A DNA stretch of 64,000 bases from Doryteuthis pealeii (GCA_023376005.1 CM042147.1:125221704-125285703); one strand, 5' to 3'; positions 20,401 through 34,472 are shown, numbered from the stretch's first letter. The notes: a model not told the origin generated them from the sequence alone. Numbers and translations are program-made.

Positions 20401-20929
20401 TATTCTAAGTTGTTTTTATTTGTATTATTTAGACTAGCAAAATAAAAAAAACGCCCTCTGGGTGACATAAAATAAATATTGCCTGAAGGGATGGGAGTTG
20501 AAAATTTAATATCAGTAAGTTTGTATCATAAGTAAAGTAAAATCATCAAATTTATTAAAGGAGTAAAAAAAATAAAATAAATTTATTAAAGGAGTAAAAA
20601 ATTAAAAAATTGAAATGGAAACTTAGTTCTGATAACTTTAAACATATATTTAAAAAAAAAAACTATATATAGATAGATAATACCAGGTATGTATTTATTA
20701 AAACTTGTTTAAAAAACCAATGAGGACTGTCTAATATTGCATACTCAAATTTTGAGTGTATTTATTCTATGTTGTGACGATTTTAGGTAGTGTGACGTAA
20801 ACACTGACATAGTTTTTGTTACAGACAAAAAACGGAAGCGAATCTCCATTATTAATAGATTTTTCAGACCGTTGTTCTCATCTCGGGAGTCTTCATATCG
20901 GAATCAGAAGCCTTTGTTGGAATATGTTT

Positions 20930-21240
20930 GCTATATGATGTGTGCTGTAGCCCACCACTTAAATTCATAAAACTCTTTGTGACCGCATGGATTCAATCAG
21001 CCAATCAACACTCTCCGAATACGTGGTTTGGTTAACTATTTAACTTGTGATCTTAAAAGACATTCAGTTGCTCGTATTGACACGGACGAACAGATCAACA
21101 ATACAAGAATTCTGCTTGGCACTAAGGAATTTAAAGATTCTGCTTACCTCTAAGGAACACGGGGATTCTGTTTGACACTAAGGAGCACAAGGGTTGTGGG
21201 GTGCTCTTGCCTGCAGCCTAAAATGGCTACAAGAATCTTA
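20930..21240 (+). repeat. LTR-like repeat, copy 2
   Basis: CCACCACTTAAATTCATAAA, CCAATCAACACTCTCCGAAT and a final GGGGTGCTCTTGCCTGCAGC block parallel the copy at 2600-2905. An inner AAGGAACACGGGGATTCTG unit is repeated two to three times. Confidence 0.55.
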
Positions 21241-21464
21241 ACAGATGTTTGAGCCAAATTCTTTATTTAATCCATTGGGGTATCTTGTTCTGATTTTGTT
21301 AATTTCGACCAGAGGACACATTGGTTGAAACCATGTTTATGTAACAATAAACATGAGGACAACAGTCCGAAAAATCGAAACAATACAAATCATCACGAAT
21401 TTGTTCGAATCGATACATCTGAATGTTTTAACACGAAAATATCATAAAATGTGTTGGATTTTTG

Positions 21465-21725
21465 GCGAATATAAAGTGTGTGCTAGTTCCCCGCTTATAC
21501 TTATAGACTAGGAGAGATCATGTGGTCTATTCCTTAGCCAATTGCTGACCATACTGCGTGGCTGATATATTACTTAAGCGCCGATTCTTTCTCGGTCTAC
21601 TGGCCACCTTCTACGAGGGAACCTGGGATTCTCTACCTGAGAGGATTACTAAATGAACCAAATCGGAAGACTCTCTACCTAGAATCAACTGGCTAATTAT
21701 GGCCCTTAAAAACTTAACAAAATGT
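21465..21725 (+). repeat. LTR-like repeat, copy 3
   Basis: GAATATAAAGTGTGTGCTAG, GAGATCATGTGGTCTATTCC, CTGCGTGGCTGA and CTCTACCTAGAATCAACTGG follow the same order as the other copies. Confidence 0.55.
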
Positions 21726-21934
21726 GTTCTTCATTTCACTTGCTCATTATTTGAAATGAACTTAATTGTTATTAAGAACACATTTTATGATATTTTCGTG
21801 TTAAAATATGCAGTTGTATTGATTACGGTGAAATGAAAATGGCCGACCAAAACAGACGGCTTCCTCAAAGGGAAAGAAACAAGGAGAGGTTACTCTCCTT
21901 TTTATTGCTAATGTTCGGATTACCATGACGCTTT

Positions 21935-22190
21935 TAATTAGGGAGGAATGAAGGATTCTAATTTGCACTTTATAGATGACTGCCGTCCATAATGATATTG
22001 ATGCTTCTATTTAGGAAGGAGTGAAGTCTTCTAATTAGTATTTTATTGTTAACAGTTGTCCCTACTGATATCAATGCTTCTATTGAAGAAGGGGTTAGGG
22101 ATTCGACTTAGTATTTCATATCTAACGACTGTCCGTGATTATATTGATGCTTCTATTAAGGAACGAGAAAAGGGACCCTAATTATTGGAG
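21935..22190 (+). repeat. 73-bp minisatellite, block 2
   Basis: Units with GATGCTTCTAT or AATGCTTCTAT at about 22000, 22073 and 22147 give a period of about 73 bp. Each is followed by an AGTATTT-like word and AACAGTTGTCC or AACGACTGTCC. Confidence 0.75.
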
Positions 22191-22534
22191 GAGGTATTGG
22201 AGGGATTTTTGTGTATGTGTCTGGAGGTTCGTGAGATTCATAATCTGGAGGCTAAGTTCAGGTCACCAAGAACTCTTTTCTCTCATCACTTTCGGGTCTC
22301 GTCTCTATTCTCATCTGCCAGTCTCGTTTATCTTATCGCCACGTTGATAGCACACACGCTCAACCAGTTATGGGGGAGAAGTCTAAATTTAGGTAGCGGA
22401 CATATATGCCAAAAAGAGAAGCCGGCTTTAAGGAAAAATTGAGATATTATAAAAATTACCTGGTACCTATTACTTAAGCATAGCATTTATTATCTAGATG
22501 GAGATATAATATAGATAATTTATTTATATATCTC
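22191..22534. other. Unclassified interval inside the TIR element
   Basis: A mixed-composition stretch with two overlapping 70-85 codon plus frames. Neither shows a recognised domain, and the mirror copy at about 26110-26500 does not preserve the frames. Confidence 0.35.
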
Positions 22535-22789
22535 TATTAATAATGGAGATTCGCTTCCGGTTTTTGTCTGTAACAAAAACTACGTCACTGCTTACGTCAC
22601 ATTACCCAAAATCGTCATAACATAGAATAGATACACTCAAAATTTGAACATGCAACATTAGACAGTCCTCATTGTTTTTTAAAACAAGCTTTAATAAATA
22701 CATGACTGGTATTATATATCTATATATAGTTTGTTTTATTTTAATACATATTTAAAGTTTACATTTCAAATTCGTGTCCAACCTTTCCA

Positions 22790-22910
22790 TCATGGTGTAA
22801 ATCAACAGTATGCTTTTTATGGTAGGCCACATACTATAAGAGAGACATGATTTCATAGGCCACATTCAAAAGGTAGATCACAAAATGTGGTACCGAACAT
22901 TTTTATCTAA
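22790..22910 (+). repeat. GGCCACATACTATAA repeat copy
   Basis: TGCTTTTTATGGTAGGCCAC, then TACTATAAGAGAGACATGAT, is nearly identical to 7818-7870. It lies just outside the right arm of the 2.1-kb element. Confidence 0.7.
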
Positions 22911-23194
22911 TCATATAGATAAGCAAAGAATAACACACCGTCAAATTTGATTAGATTGTTGTTAATGGTGTGCGAGTGCAACTAACGTTTGCACTATCTG
23001 GTGATGCAAAATGGGCAGGTTAAATGTCTTGGGTAAAATTTATAAAAGAAACTTGCGTGTGTTGTGGCTAACGTGCTGGGCTGCGACATCGTAGTAAGCA
23101 AGTTCGAACCCCCCCCCCACACACACACACCATACTATAACGTTCACTTTGGACTAATACTTGGGAAAGGTATAAATCCCTCATCCCCCCAACT

Positions 23195-23450
23195 CTAGTA
23201 CCACTTGGCTCAGTCGGTAAAGCATTTGGCTAGGAATTGCCAGGTTCTGGGTTCGATATCAGTCCTCGCATAAGTAGCACAGATTGGGTAATCAGATATG
23301 TGTAGTAAAGTATATGTGAACCGGGGGGGGGGCACTCCACCTTAGCAAAAGCAATCTCTCTGGTCCTGCGCTAGCGAAAAGGGGATAGACTGCCTTGCTG
23401 TCCGGCTGATAGCGACAATAAGTCACTTCATCGATTTTACTTTTTAATAC
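23195..23450 (+). repeat. tRNA-derived SINE with A and B boxes
   Basis: TTGGCTCAGTCGGTAAAGC (A box) and CTGGGTTCGATATC (B box) lie about 45 bp apart, in a tRNA-like head of about 75 bp starting near 23199. The body contains AAGCAATCTCTCTGGTCCTG, GGCTGATAGCGAC and AAGTCACTTCATCGATTTTA. The same head and body occur at 43555-43795 (minus) and 53150-53400 (plus). The copy at 25150-25410 is the mirror produced by duplication A. Confidence 0.8.
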
Positions 23451-23454
23451 TATT

Positions 23455-23620
23455 CTTCTGCGAGGATGGCTTTTCCATTAAATAACCCACAAAGCGTGAT
23501 ATGCTATACAAAAAGGTAAATATAAACGTACAATGTTAGCAAATCCCTAACCACCATACATAAATTAACCCCAGACGGGTTGCCATGGCGTTAAAATCAA
23601 TCAATCTATAAGTTCAGCTG
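23455..23620 (-). repeat. TIR repeat family end
   Basis: TTCCATTAAATAACCCACAA near 23473 and GTTGCCATGGCGTTAAAATC near 23579, then AATCAATCAATC, match the family end in a diverged form. Confidence 0.5.
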
Positions 23621-24230
23621 TTGTAAGAGAGGAATATATTATCATTTTAATCTGATGATACAAGATTTCTTTTTGTTTGGTTTCTTTGTTTAATGGTATA
23701 TTACACCCATGGCATCAAGTGTTACATAGCTTCTTTATTATTCTTACTATATCTCGTTAATTGGTTCCTGAGAACAAGCCATTATCACATCTAAAAAAAA
23801 TAGTGAGACATTAGCTCGATGGAGCTATCATTACTACTTGCCTAAAATAACTTACATCACACAGGTAGCGGTTTAATATGTGAGAGGTATTTCTGCCATA
23901 CCCTGTATATCTATTATTATACCAAAGCTGAGGGAATCAATGATTGTATGCTAAAGGCCTTTTTCTTATTTAGTTTAATGACACAAAATTCATATCAAAA
24001 TATTCCTTAGTTAGGATTGAGTTATGTTTTTTAAAAATCCATTTTAATTGGTTCTAATTAGTCGTAATTTGCAATTAAGTCAAAAACTGACCCGTCTCTC
24101 ACTTCATTTTCTGTTTGTCACTTTCCCCCTCTCTATGTATATTTTGATTACCTCCTCGTTATATATGTTAGTTTCTCTATCTGAGTAAAGAGAGTGATTT
24201 AGAGAGTGAAATTGATTTGTAAGTTAAGTT

Positions 24231-24363
24231 TCAGAATCAACTAGCCCGTATCTTAAATTAGGTCAAACTTTCCTTTCTAAGAATTCTTACAAAATGATTT
24301 TAATGTAATTTTTTTTAATTCTCGGCTGCTTTATTATTTTTAAATTTATTTAATCGATTTGAA
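24231..24363. other. Loop of inverted duplication A
   Basis: This 133-bp AT-rich segment has no mirror partner. It contains a small palindrome, TAAGAATTCTTA, at 24278-24289. The flanks GAAATTGATTTGTAAGTTAA and TTAACTTACAAATCAATTTC pair exactly. Confidence 0.85.
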
Positions 24364-27300
24364 GAACTTAACTTACAAATCAATTTCACCTGCTCTAAAT
24401 CACTCTCTTTACTCAGATAGAGAAACTAACATATATAACGAGGAGTAATCAAAATATACATAAGAGGGGGAAAGTGGACAAACAGAAAAATGAAGTGAGA
24501 GACGGGTCAGTTTTTTGACTTAATTGCAATTACACAATTAAGAACCATAAAATGGTTTTAAAAAACATAACTCAATCCTAAACTAAAGGATATTTTGATA
24601 TGAAATTTTGTGTCATTAAACTAGAAATAAAAAAAGGCCTTTAGCATACAATCATTGATTCCCTCAGTTGGTATAATTAATAGATTTATACAAGGTATGG
24701 CCGAAATACTCTACATATTAACCGCTACCTGTGTGATGTAAGTTTATTTAAGGCAAGTATGAGATAGCTCCATCGAGCTAATGTCCTCAGCTAATTTTTT
24801 AGATGTATAATGGGCTTGTCTCTCAGGAACCAATTTAACGAGATATAGTGAGAATAATAAAGAAGCTATGTAACACTTGATGCCTATGGTGTATAATACG
24901 CATTAACAAAGAAACCACAAAATCCGTTGTAATCATCAGATTAAAATGATAATATATGTTCCTCCTTACAACACGCTTGAACTTATAGATTGATTGATTT
25001 TAACGCCATGGCAACCCAGTCTGGGGTAATTGTAACTGATGGTGGTTAGGGATTTGCTAAATTGACGTTTATATTTAACCTTTTTTTGTTATTAGAATAT
25101 CACGCTTTGTGGGTTATTTTTAATGGAAAAGCCCATCCTCGCAGAAGAATAGCTATTAAAAAGTAAAATCGATGAAGTGACTTCTTGTCGCTATCAGCCG
25201 GACAGCAAGGAGGTCTACTCCGCCTTTTCCGCTAGCGCAGGACCAGAGGAGATTGCTTTTGCTAAGGTGGGAGTGCCCCCCCGCCGGTTCACATATAACT
25301 TGTACTAACACATACTGATTACCCAATCTGGTGCTTACTTATGCGAGTGACTGATGATCGAACCCAGAACCTGGACAATTCCTGCCAAATGCTCTACGCG
25401 ACTGAGCCAAGTGTACTAGAGTTGGGGGATGAGGGATTTATACCTTTCCAAGTATTAGTCAAAAGTGAACGGTTATCAGTATGGTGTGTGTGTGTGGGGG
25501 GGGGGGGTTGCGAACTTGCTTACTACATGTCGCAGCCAGCACGTTGAGCCACAACACACCGCAAGTTTCTTTAGTAAAGTTTTTACCCAAGACATTTAAC
25601 CTGCCAATTTTGCATCACGAGATAAAGTGCAAACGTTAGTTGGCACTCGCACACCATTAACAACAATCTATCAAGATTTGACGGTGTGTTATTCTTTGCT
25701 TATCTATATGATTAGATAAAAATGTTCGGTACCACATTTTGTGATGCTACCTTTGTGAGATGTGGCACTAGTGAAATCATGTCTCTCTTGATAGTATGTG
25801 GCCTACCATAAAAAGCATGACTGTTGATATTACAAACCATGATGGAAAGGTGGACACGAATTTGACAGATGTAAACTTTAAATATAGTTTAAAATAACAA
25901 CTATATATAGATATATAATACCAGTCAGTGTATTTATTTAAAGCTTGTTTTAAAAACAATGAGGACTGTCCTAATGTGCATGTTCAAATTTTGAGTGTAT
26001 CTATTCTATGTTATGAACGGATTTATGGGTAATGTGACGTAAAGCAAGTTGAAGTAGTTTTGTTCAAGACAAAAACCGGAAGCGAATCTCCATTATTAAT
26101 AGAGATATATAAATAAATTATCTAATTACCTATCTCCATCTAGATAATAATGCTATGCTTAGTAAAGGTACCAGGGGTAGATTTTTTATATCTCAATTTT
26201 TTCCTTAAGCCGCTTCTCTTTTTGGCATATATGTCCGCGTGAGCCGTAAAGTTTAGACTTTCCACGCCATGAACATGGTTGAGCGTGTGTGCTATCAAAG
26301 TGGCGGATAGATAACGAAGACTGGCAGATGAACAGAATAGATGACGAGACCCGAAAGTGATGAGAGAAAAGAGTTCTTGGTGGAACTGAAACTAGGGCTC
26401 CAGATTATGAATCTCACGAACCTCCAGACAATATCACAAATCCCTCCATAGCTCCTCCAATAATTAGGGTTCCTTTCTCGCGTTCCTTAATAGAAGCATC
26501 AATATAATGCACGGACAGTCGTTAGATATGAAATACGATTAGAATCCGAATCCCTAACCCCTTCTTCGAAATAAGAAGCCATTGAATCAGTAGGGAACTG
26601 TTAACATAAAATACTAAGTTTAGAAGACTTCACTCCATTGCCTAAATAGAGCATCAATATCATTATGGCGGCAGTTCATCTATAAAGTGCAAAATTAGAA
26701 TCTTCATTCTCCGTAATATTAAAAGCGTCATGGTAATCTCGAACATTAGCATAAAAAGAGAGTCAACCGTCCCTTGTTTCGTTTTCCCTTGAGGAAGCCG
26801 TCTGTTTTGTCGGCCATTTTCATTTCAACCGTAATCAATTACACTGCATATCTTTAACACGAAGAAAATATCATAAAATGTCTTTCCTTAATAACAATTA
26901 AAGTTCATTCCAAATAGTGGCAAGTGAAATGAAGAACACATTTGTGTTAAGTTTTTAAGGGCCATAGATTAGCCAGTTGATTCTAGGTAGAGAGTCTTCC
27001 GGATTTTGGTTTCTTTAGTAATCCTCTCAGGTAGAGAACCCAGGTTCCCTCGTAGAAGGTGGCCAGTAAGACCGAGAGAAGAATCGGCGCTTAAGTAATA
27101 TAATCAGCCACGCAGTATGGTCAGCAATTGGCTAAGGAATAGACCACATTGAATCTCTCTAAGTCACTATAAGTATAAGCGGGGAACTAGACCATTTATA
27201 TTCGCCAAAAATCCACACATTTTATGATATTTTGTGTTAAAACATTCAGATGTAATCGATTCGAACAAAATTCAGGTGATGATTTTGTATTGTTTTCGAT

Positions 27301-30300
27301 TTTATCGGACTGTTGTCCTCATGTTTTTGTTAATAAACATGGTTTTCAACCAATGTGTCCTCTGGTCGAAATTAACAAAATCAGAACAAGATACCCCATG
27401 GATTAAATAAAGAATTTGGCTCAAAATCTGTAAGATTCTTGTATGCCATTTTAGGCTGCAGGTCAAGAGCACCCGCGACAACCTTGTGCTGCCTTAGTGT
27501 CAAACAGAATCCCGTGTTCCTTAGAGGTAAGCAGAATCTTTAAATTCCTTAGTGCCAAAGCAGAATTCTTTGTATTGTTTGATCTGTTCGTCCGTGTCAA
27601 ATACGAGGCAACTGAAATGTCTTTTAAGATCACAAGTTAAAAGTTAACCAACCACGTATTCGAGAGTGTTGATTGGCTGATTGAATCCATGCGGTCACAA
27701 AGAGTTATGATTTAAGTGGTGGCTACAGCACACATGCATGATAGCAACATATTCCAAACAAAGGCTTCTGATTCCGATAACATGAAGACTCCCGAGATAA
27801 GAAACAACGGTCTGAAAAATCTATTAGATAATGGAGATTCGCTTCCGTTTTTTGTCTGTACAAAAACTATGTCAGTGTTTACGGTCACACTTACCTAAAC
27901 GTCACAACATAGGAATAAATAACTCAAGAATTTGAGTATGCATATTAGACAGTCCTCATGTGGTTTTTTAAAACACAGTTTTTTAATAAATACATACCTG
28001 GTATTATCTATCTATATATAGTTTTTTTTTAATATATGTTAAAGTTTCAGAAAAGTTTCGCATTTCAATTTTTTTAATTTTTTACTCCTTTAATAAATTT
28101 ATTTTTATTTTTTTTAGCTCCTTTAATAAATTTGATGATTTTAACTTTACTTATGATACAAACTACTGATATTAAATTTCAACTCCATCCCTTCAGGCAA
28201 CTATTTATATTGTGTATGTCACCCAGAGGGCGTTTTTTTTTATTTTGCTAGTCTAAATAGTACAAATAAAACACTTAGAATAGAATATTGAGCTAAACTA
28301 TGAACATTAGAGTCCGGGTCACATCTGTTTCTTGAATAGAATCAACTATCATTAATGAACCCCTGTATAACTAGGAACTTGTGATCAAAATCTTTCCCTT
28401 CTTCTTCATAGAAGCATCGAAAATCACAGGATAATTGGTTAACTATGAAATGCGAATCCTCTATTCATGCTGGCTCTTAACCGGAACAGTGACTTCATGG
28501 ACCGTCTAGTTTTATATAAAGATATAACGGAAACCGTGGTATACCCGGTAGTGAGTATATTGGACGAATTACAACGTGGATATGCTATATAATAGCGTTA
28601 CAACACAGGTAATATCTAAAAAGCATAGTAATCACTGCGAAATGCCAACTTCTTTCCTAATTTATTCTCACGCAGTTTTTCTTCTTTTTTCCCTTATTTT
28701 TCTAACTTTCTATTTTGGTTTTTTTTTCCCTATTTTCAATGAAACAGACCGATAGATGATGTCGCTTCCTTATCTAACACCAGTTCTTGTCTTTCTTCTT
28801 TGCTTTCTTCTTCTTTCCTTTCTATTATCTGTTTTAACCTATTTGCTTTCTTTTTCGATTCTGTTGTGTATACATCGACGTCCTCCCCCCCCTTTCTTTC
28901 CGCACAAAAAATAGTCATTATTTATCAGAGGTGATGGAACACTGTATGAATATTTGAACAACATGCATTCAATATGCTTATGAATCAAATGGAGGGTTGC
29001 ATTATTTCAGAGGTGAGACAGGTTAAGGGAGGTTGGGATAGCATATTAATTTAATAGATTCAATAGAGAACAGATTAAGGACTAACAGAATATTAATAAC
29101 AACGAAAAAAGATATTTAGATCATGCACTCTTTAGAAAACAAAAAAAAGTATTTTAGGATAAGATGGTTCGAGGCCATTTTAGTAAAAGCGGTTCATAAG
29201 AAAAAAATACCGACTATCCGTAAAGAAAAAAAAAAAAAAAAAAGGAAGAAAAAAAAAAAAAACAATCTCTTCGCGGTTTTTCTGCTAAAACACACAATAA
29301 AGAAACCATTTTGTTTTTTTATTGCGTAGAGAGAATGTAATCGAATGTTTCAATGGCTGTTTATGGTGAAGTCGCCTGCGCCAATCAACAAACGCGGGAG
29401 AGTCAACTTTGATTGACATGAGTTGGTCATGATTAGGGCGTGGATAGGAAGAGATTTTAAGGGACACTTTCACATTCCTAGCTTACTAATGGAGTCGTAA
29501 AAAGGCCGACGGGGGCTTAGAGAGTACGGGTGAACAGTAGGGCGAGTGTATAGACGGAGATATATGTGGAAAAAGATTAGCATCGAGAGGTGCTAGAAGT
29601 GTTTGGGGGTTAGATCTGGACTGAAAGCAAACGAAGTGAAAGCAGATATCGTTGGTTGATGGTTTGGTTGGTTGGTTGTAATTAAGTGCATAGCAATTTT
29701 GGTTGTGGTTCATTTAATGCCAAATCTTATTTTACCCTAGCTTTCTTGATGAGATATTATTAAATTTACAGTCCACTCGTAACTCAGGTTTTCTTACGTA
29801 CATAAAATCAATTTGTTCCACCAGACTGAAATAAACAGAAATACGATTAATCCATTCCCGAGAGATCCATGAAGAACATAATACAAACCAAAAGTACACT
29901 TCTTATTGTCATACTTTTGGGACCATATGACCTTTAGGCACCCGCTTTTTGATCTCGAGCTTAAGAAAGGACATGTTTTTCATTTACAGCACCGTTTATT
30001 GATTCCGGTTGTTTTAAACAGAAGCGATTGTTTAGATTTTCTTTGGAATTTATAAAACTAAACCACTACCGGGAGGTGAAGGCGCTAGAGGGAGCTAGGA
30101 GGTCGTGTTAATGGATGTATGCACGAGAGAGAAGCGCCGGTTCAGCGTGACGGATGTTGGAACGAATTCAGTGCGTGGTACGACGGATGCGCAGTGATGT
30201 AGCTATAGAGGTAGTCTCAAAATGATGTACAGGTGATGCTATGATGAGAAGAGTAGACGACTGCGGTGAACCCTATTGCCCAAACCATAACCCTAACCAC

Positions 30301-33300
30301 CCTAACCCTAACCTAACGTGAAAACGTCCTTGTTTATATCGAGATCGAAAAAAAAGGGTGGCTAAAGGTAATAAGGTCCACTTTTTGATAAGAGAAGAGT
30401 AGCACTATTGTATAAAAACAAAATGTTATGATTATGTGCTAGAATACTCTTTTAATGTTTGTGTGTGTATATATAGTATACTTAGTATTTTGGGAGAATA
30501 TTGCTGAATGAAGTCATACCTAATTTGAAAATTAATTAATTGACAATTAATGAATTAGGCGGGCATAGTCTGTCAATCTCTGTATTACAATTTCGGCTAT
30601 TATGCCTCAATCAGCAGAGTTATAGAACGGAAGACTGCTGCTTGTGTGTGATTCGAAAACCCTCACTATACAGGCTGACACGTGCGGGGATTCTAACATT
30701 ACATTACTGGATTTTTACCAGATTTTGTCGTTTTGTTTTGAACTCAGTTATATTCCACTTTTGGTGACTCTACACGACAGTATGAGAAGTAAACAAACAA
30801 CAATTCTCATATAATATATAAACTATATTTATCAAGTGTCTTGTCATAAAAGTAGCAAGATTGAAGGTGTTATTTACCAAGATTAGAATGAACAATGATG
30901 GACGTAAGTTCTTTTAGAATACAAAGTGTGTCAAAAAGTACATAAAAAATTCTCGATTAACTTTTTGAGCACACCTTATATAATAATATGATATCTAATA
31001 TTATACTCTTTTGAAACAACACACCAGCACGCACAGATATAATATATATAGTATAATATAGTATAAATATATATATATATATATATTTGGGAAAGTATGT
31101 GCTAATTAAAGTCATGACCTAATTTGTCAAATTAAAGTTATAATTAATGTATTAGGCGTGCATATCGGTGTAAATGTAAGGATGTAATCAAAATCGGAGA
31201 AAAAGTCAAATTCTCGATTTGTTACGCCTTATCTGTTAAACCGATATGCATGCCATAATTCATGTTAATTGTGGGCTAATCGCGATACTCAAACAGATTC
31301 TTTGTACACTTCACAGACACACACACACACAGACTACACGACACACACCCTCACACACGCCACACACACCACACATATATATATTTTATAGGGTTTCTAT
31401 AATATATTGATGTGTTTATATAGTGTTATATGAGAAATAAAATAAACAAACCGATTGTTGTTTGATAGTGGCTTTTTTAGCCGACTATATATCAGTAATA
31501 TACTATATATATATATGTAAGTATATATGTATAGCTATCATAGGGTATAAATATATATATAGTATATTATATATATCCTAGTATATAATATTATATATAT
31601 ATATATACAATAGAATTGGTATAAACATAGAACGTTAGGAATCCGTAAAACTTTGTCTCAGTCAAAGTCATTAAACTAAAAGTAAAGCTCTTCAACACTA
31701 ATTATAAACATGTATCAAATGTCTATGGGATTCTCTCTCCCGCACATGACAAATAGGCACACACGTTTCAATATGTAAACACAGGACCGAGTTGGTGAGG
31801 TTTTAAAACTAAATGTAGTTTACCATGCCGACACTGGTATAAGTAATTGGAGAAGTGCGTGAGCTTCCGTCCTTTGCCTTGTTCCTTCTTCTGTATTCGG
31901 TTTTTCAAATTTTTGTCAGCTGTCTGAAGATTAGTTCAAATTCTTCCTACGACTTTTAATGTCAAGCCAACTTGGACCAGGCCACAGGAAGTTCATCCCC
32001 AAGACCAAACTTATTCTCGCTTATTTGGTCCCTCATGCTAGAAACTAGACTTCAAACAAGGGTCTGTTTATATTATATATAGGCTATTATAATATGCACT
32101 CTTAAAATACAAGCCACACTCGCACGGCAACGTCTTATGCTTTCAATCTTCGACTTAGAAAAAAGATAGATAAAAATAGATAAAAGGAATGAAATAAAGG
32201 ATTGTGAATGAATATAATAAATAGAATGAAAATAATTAAGAATTATTTTTACTAGCTAAATATAGTGGCACTCTCCGTGTGTAAGTTTTAAGTTTTAATG
32301 TAATAAATATTGAATAATTAATAAATAAGGAGTTTTTTTATATTTCTTCTTAATGAAAAAAAATTTCAAGATAATACTTAAGCCTTTATGCAAATTTTTG
32401 TTTTAAAGAATTGGGGGTGGGGGTAAATTTCATAGAGCGAAAATTGGTGGTATCCCCTGTCAATGCATTATTATTCAAGATAAATTACATGAATTCAAAT
32501 CTAACTAGCTCATGTTTAAGATTCAAATAATAATAGAAACTAAAAGTAGTAACATAATAACGAATCATTGAAAATAAGGAGGAACAAATATCATTTACCC
32601 ATATGCCAGTTGATTTGTTTAAATAGATTTAAAAACAATTTATTTTGTCAATTTTCGACGCAATGCCGCCATTTCTTGCCTTTTTTCAAGTGGGTTTGTA
32701 ATATAAAATATTAGATTTAAGAACAGGTATAATGATAACTAAAATCTCTTTATGCAGATAAAAAAGATTGGAAACAGAAGGGGTATAAATTAAAAAAAAA
32801 AAAGAAACAACTGAAACTTACGTCTTCCATCACTCCTCAGGTCTTTCATTGCGGAATTGTTTCCATAATTTAACTATCTAGTTAAGGATAGAGTAATCAT
32901 GTCACGAAGTAAAGAAGTTGAGCTAGTCTTAAGTGTGGATATTCTGTTAAAGGATTTATTCGCCGCTGAGATTCTGTGGTGGCGTACTAGTTCATTGCAG
33001 TTTAAGAATGAAAACACCAACATTGAAAATGCAGATAATGAGCTAAGCCAATTTATTAAAGATCAAAAGTTTTTAAATATCAATATGCAACATTCTAGCC
33101 TTCTTCCATGTCTCACTGGTAAACCGCTTATTTTTGTGTGTATATGAAGTTCAGCACGTACAATTGCATGTTAGAATTCAGCATAGTGAGAGTATAACTT
33201 GCGCAACATATTACATAATGTAACAATTATTATAATAAAGGTTGTAATAAAAAAAATCCTCGCCGGAGAATGTGACGTAAATAAACTAAGGGAATTGGTG

Positions 33301-34472
33301 ACTTGGAATGAGTATATATAGTTTGGTACATGCGATTTGTACTTATAGTTGTAATTTACTAGCAGGAGATTTAGAGTAAGCACCGTCCGCTGACTTTGCA
33401 CTGTTGAATTAAAGGCGGTAGCTATTTTGACGGTCGTCGTGCGAAAATAAAAAGAAAACATATAGAACGTTTTGGAAGATACAATAACAACGGCGATGTG
33501 ATAGCGACAAAAATGATCAATAAAGTGTGTTCTTGAAATAACAATTAAGTATCATTTCAGATAATTTTTGCTAGGGAAATCGTGATAGCGCCAGTTTGAG
33601 CTGGTCCCTTTGAATCAAGACGGTAGCTATTTTGAATGGGTCCGTGCGAAAATATACAATCTTAGCGATCGTTGTCGAAAACATACACTTCATCAGCTAA
33701 CACAAAAGATATCAATAAAATGTGTTCGTTTAGTAACAACTTAATGTTCATTTCAGGTGAATTTGCTAGTGCTAGGAATTTAGCCAATCTGACTTGTACG
33801 ACTTGTGAAACCAAGCCGGTAGCCATTTAATGAAAGTCTCCATGTGAAAATCACAAATCGTAGAAATTGTTCGAAAACAATACAATTGCATGCTTCTAAA
33901 TTCTATTTTCTATTTATCTCATAAATCAATCTTCATTATTTTTTTGCTCAAAATCAAAGATGTGAGTGATGTGATATATATAGTAAATATATATGATATA
34001 TCTATATAGTTATATTACATATATATATATATTCTGTTTATCATTAATTGTTTATATTTTCTTATTTTTCCTCGAGCGGACATACAATACATACTAGGGA
34101 ACTAGCAAACAGATGTTTCAAACAATTTTTGAGCATGCTTTAGCCCCCCCTACAGAAAATAGATTTACGCAAATCAGCGAATTTATCGGATGTTGAAGGA
34201 AAATTTTACATGTTCTCTACTCGGTTTATCGAAGAATGGATTCTCGTATGAAACTCGCATTATTTTATTAGATTATTTCAAAACTTTCGTATATTTTTTC
34301 AAGATCACTGTAGCATTTGGACACCCCCCCTCATGTGGAGGCGTAAAGCAATTGTTTCAAGTTGGTGCTTACCTGGATACTCAATGTACAGTATAAATAT
34401 TAAGGCGATAAAAGACGCAAGTTGTCGAATATGTGAAACAAAGAAATTTTTTACGTTGCTCCTTCTATGATG
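24364..34472. repeat. Noisy mirror arm of duplication A
   Basis: This is a collinear reverse complement of 14820-24230. Features of the left arm reappear in reverse order: the SINE (25150-25410), the 2.1-kb element (about 25860-27960), the TTAGGG hairpin (29880-30400), the 58-bp-arm MITE (about 31140-31270), the 600-bp repeat (about 32290-33320) and the AT-rich family (34140-34470). Open frames such as 32899-33147 do not occur in the partner arm, so they reflect base differences rather than genes. Confidence 0.9.

Larger units (their letters stand above)
20658..22746. mobile_element. 2.1-kb element bounded by about 200-bp inverted repeats
   Basis: The left arm (about 20658-20880) reads CTATATATAGATAGATAATA, ATGAGGACTGTCTAATATTG, TAGTGTGACGTAAACACTGA and GGAAGCGAATCTCCATTATT. 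The right arm (about 22535-22746) carries these in reverse complement and reverse order. Inside lie two LTR-like repeat copies (20930-21240 and 21465-21725), a segment resembling the 180-bp unit, and the 73-bp minisatellite. I see no transposase. It is either a non-autonomous TIR or foldback element with nested insertions, or a chance pair of inverted repeats. It lies wholly within the left arm of duplication A. Confidence 0.65.

Noticed and set aside
20658..22746. Complete autonomous DNA transposon
   Set aside because: The arms are convincing, but no transposase-like frame or catalytic motif is visible inside.
32899..33147. 82-codon plus frame that looks less repetitive than its neighbours
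   Set aside because: The partner region at about 15990-16260 is AT-rich repeat without this frame, so it arises from local differences in the noisy arm.
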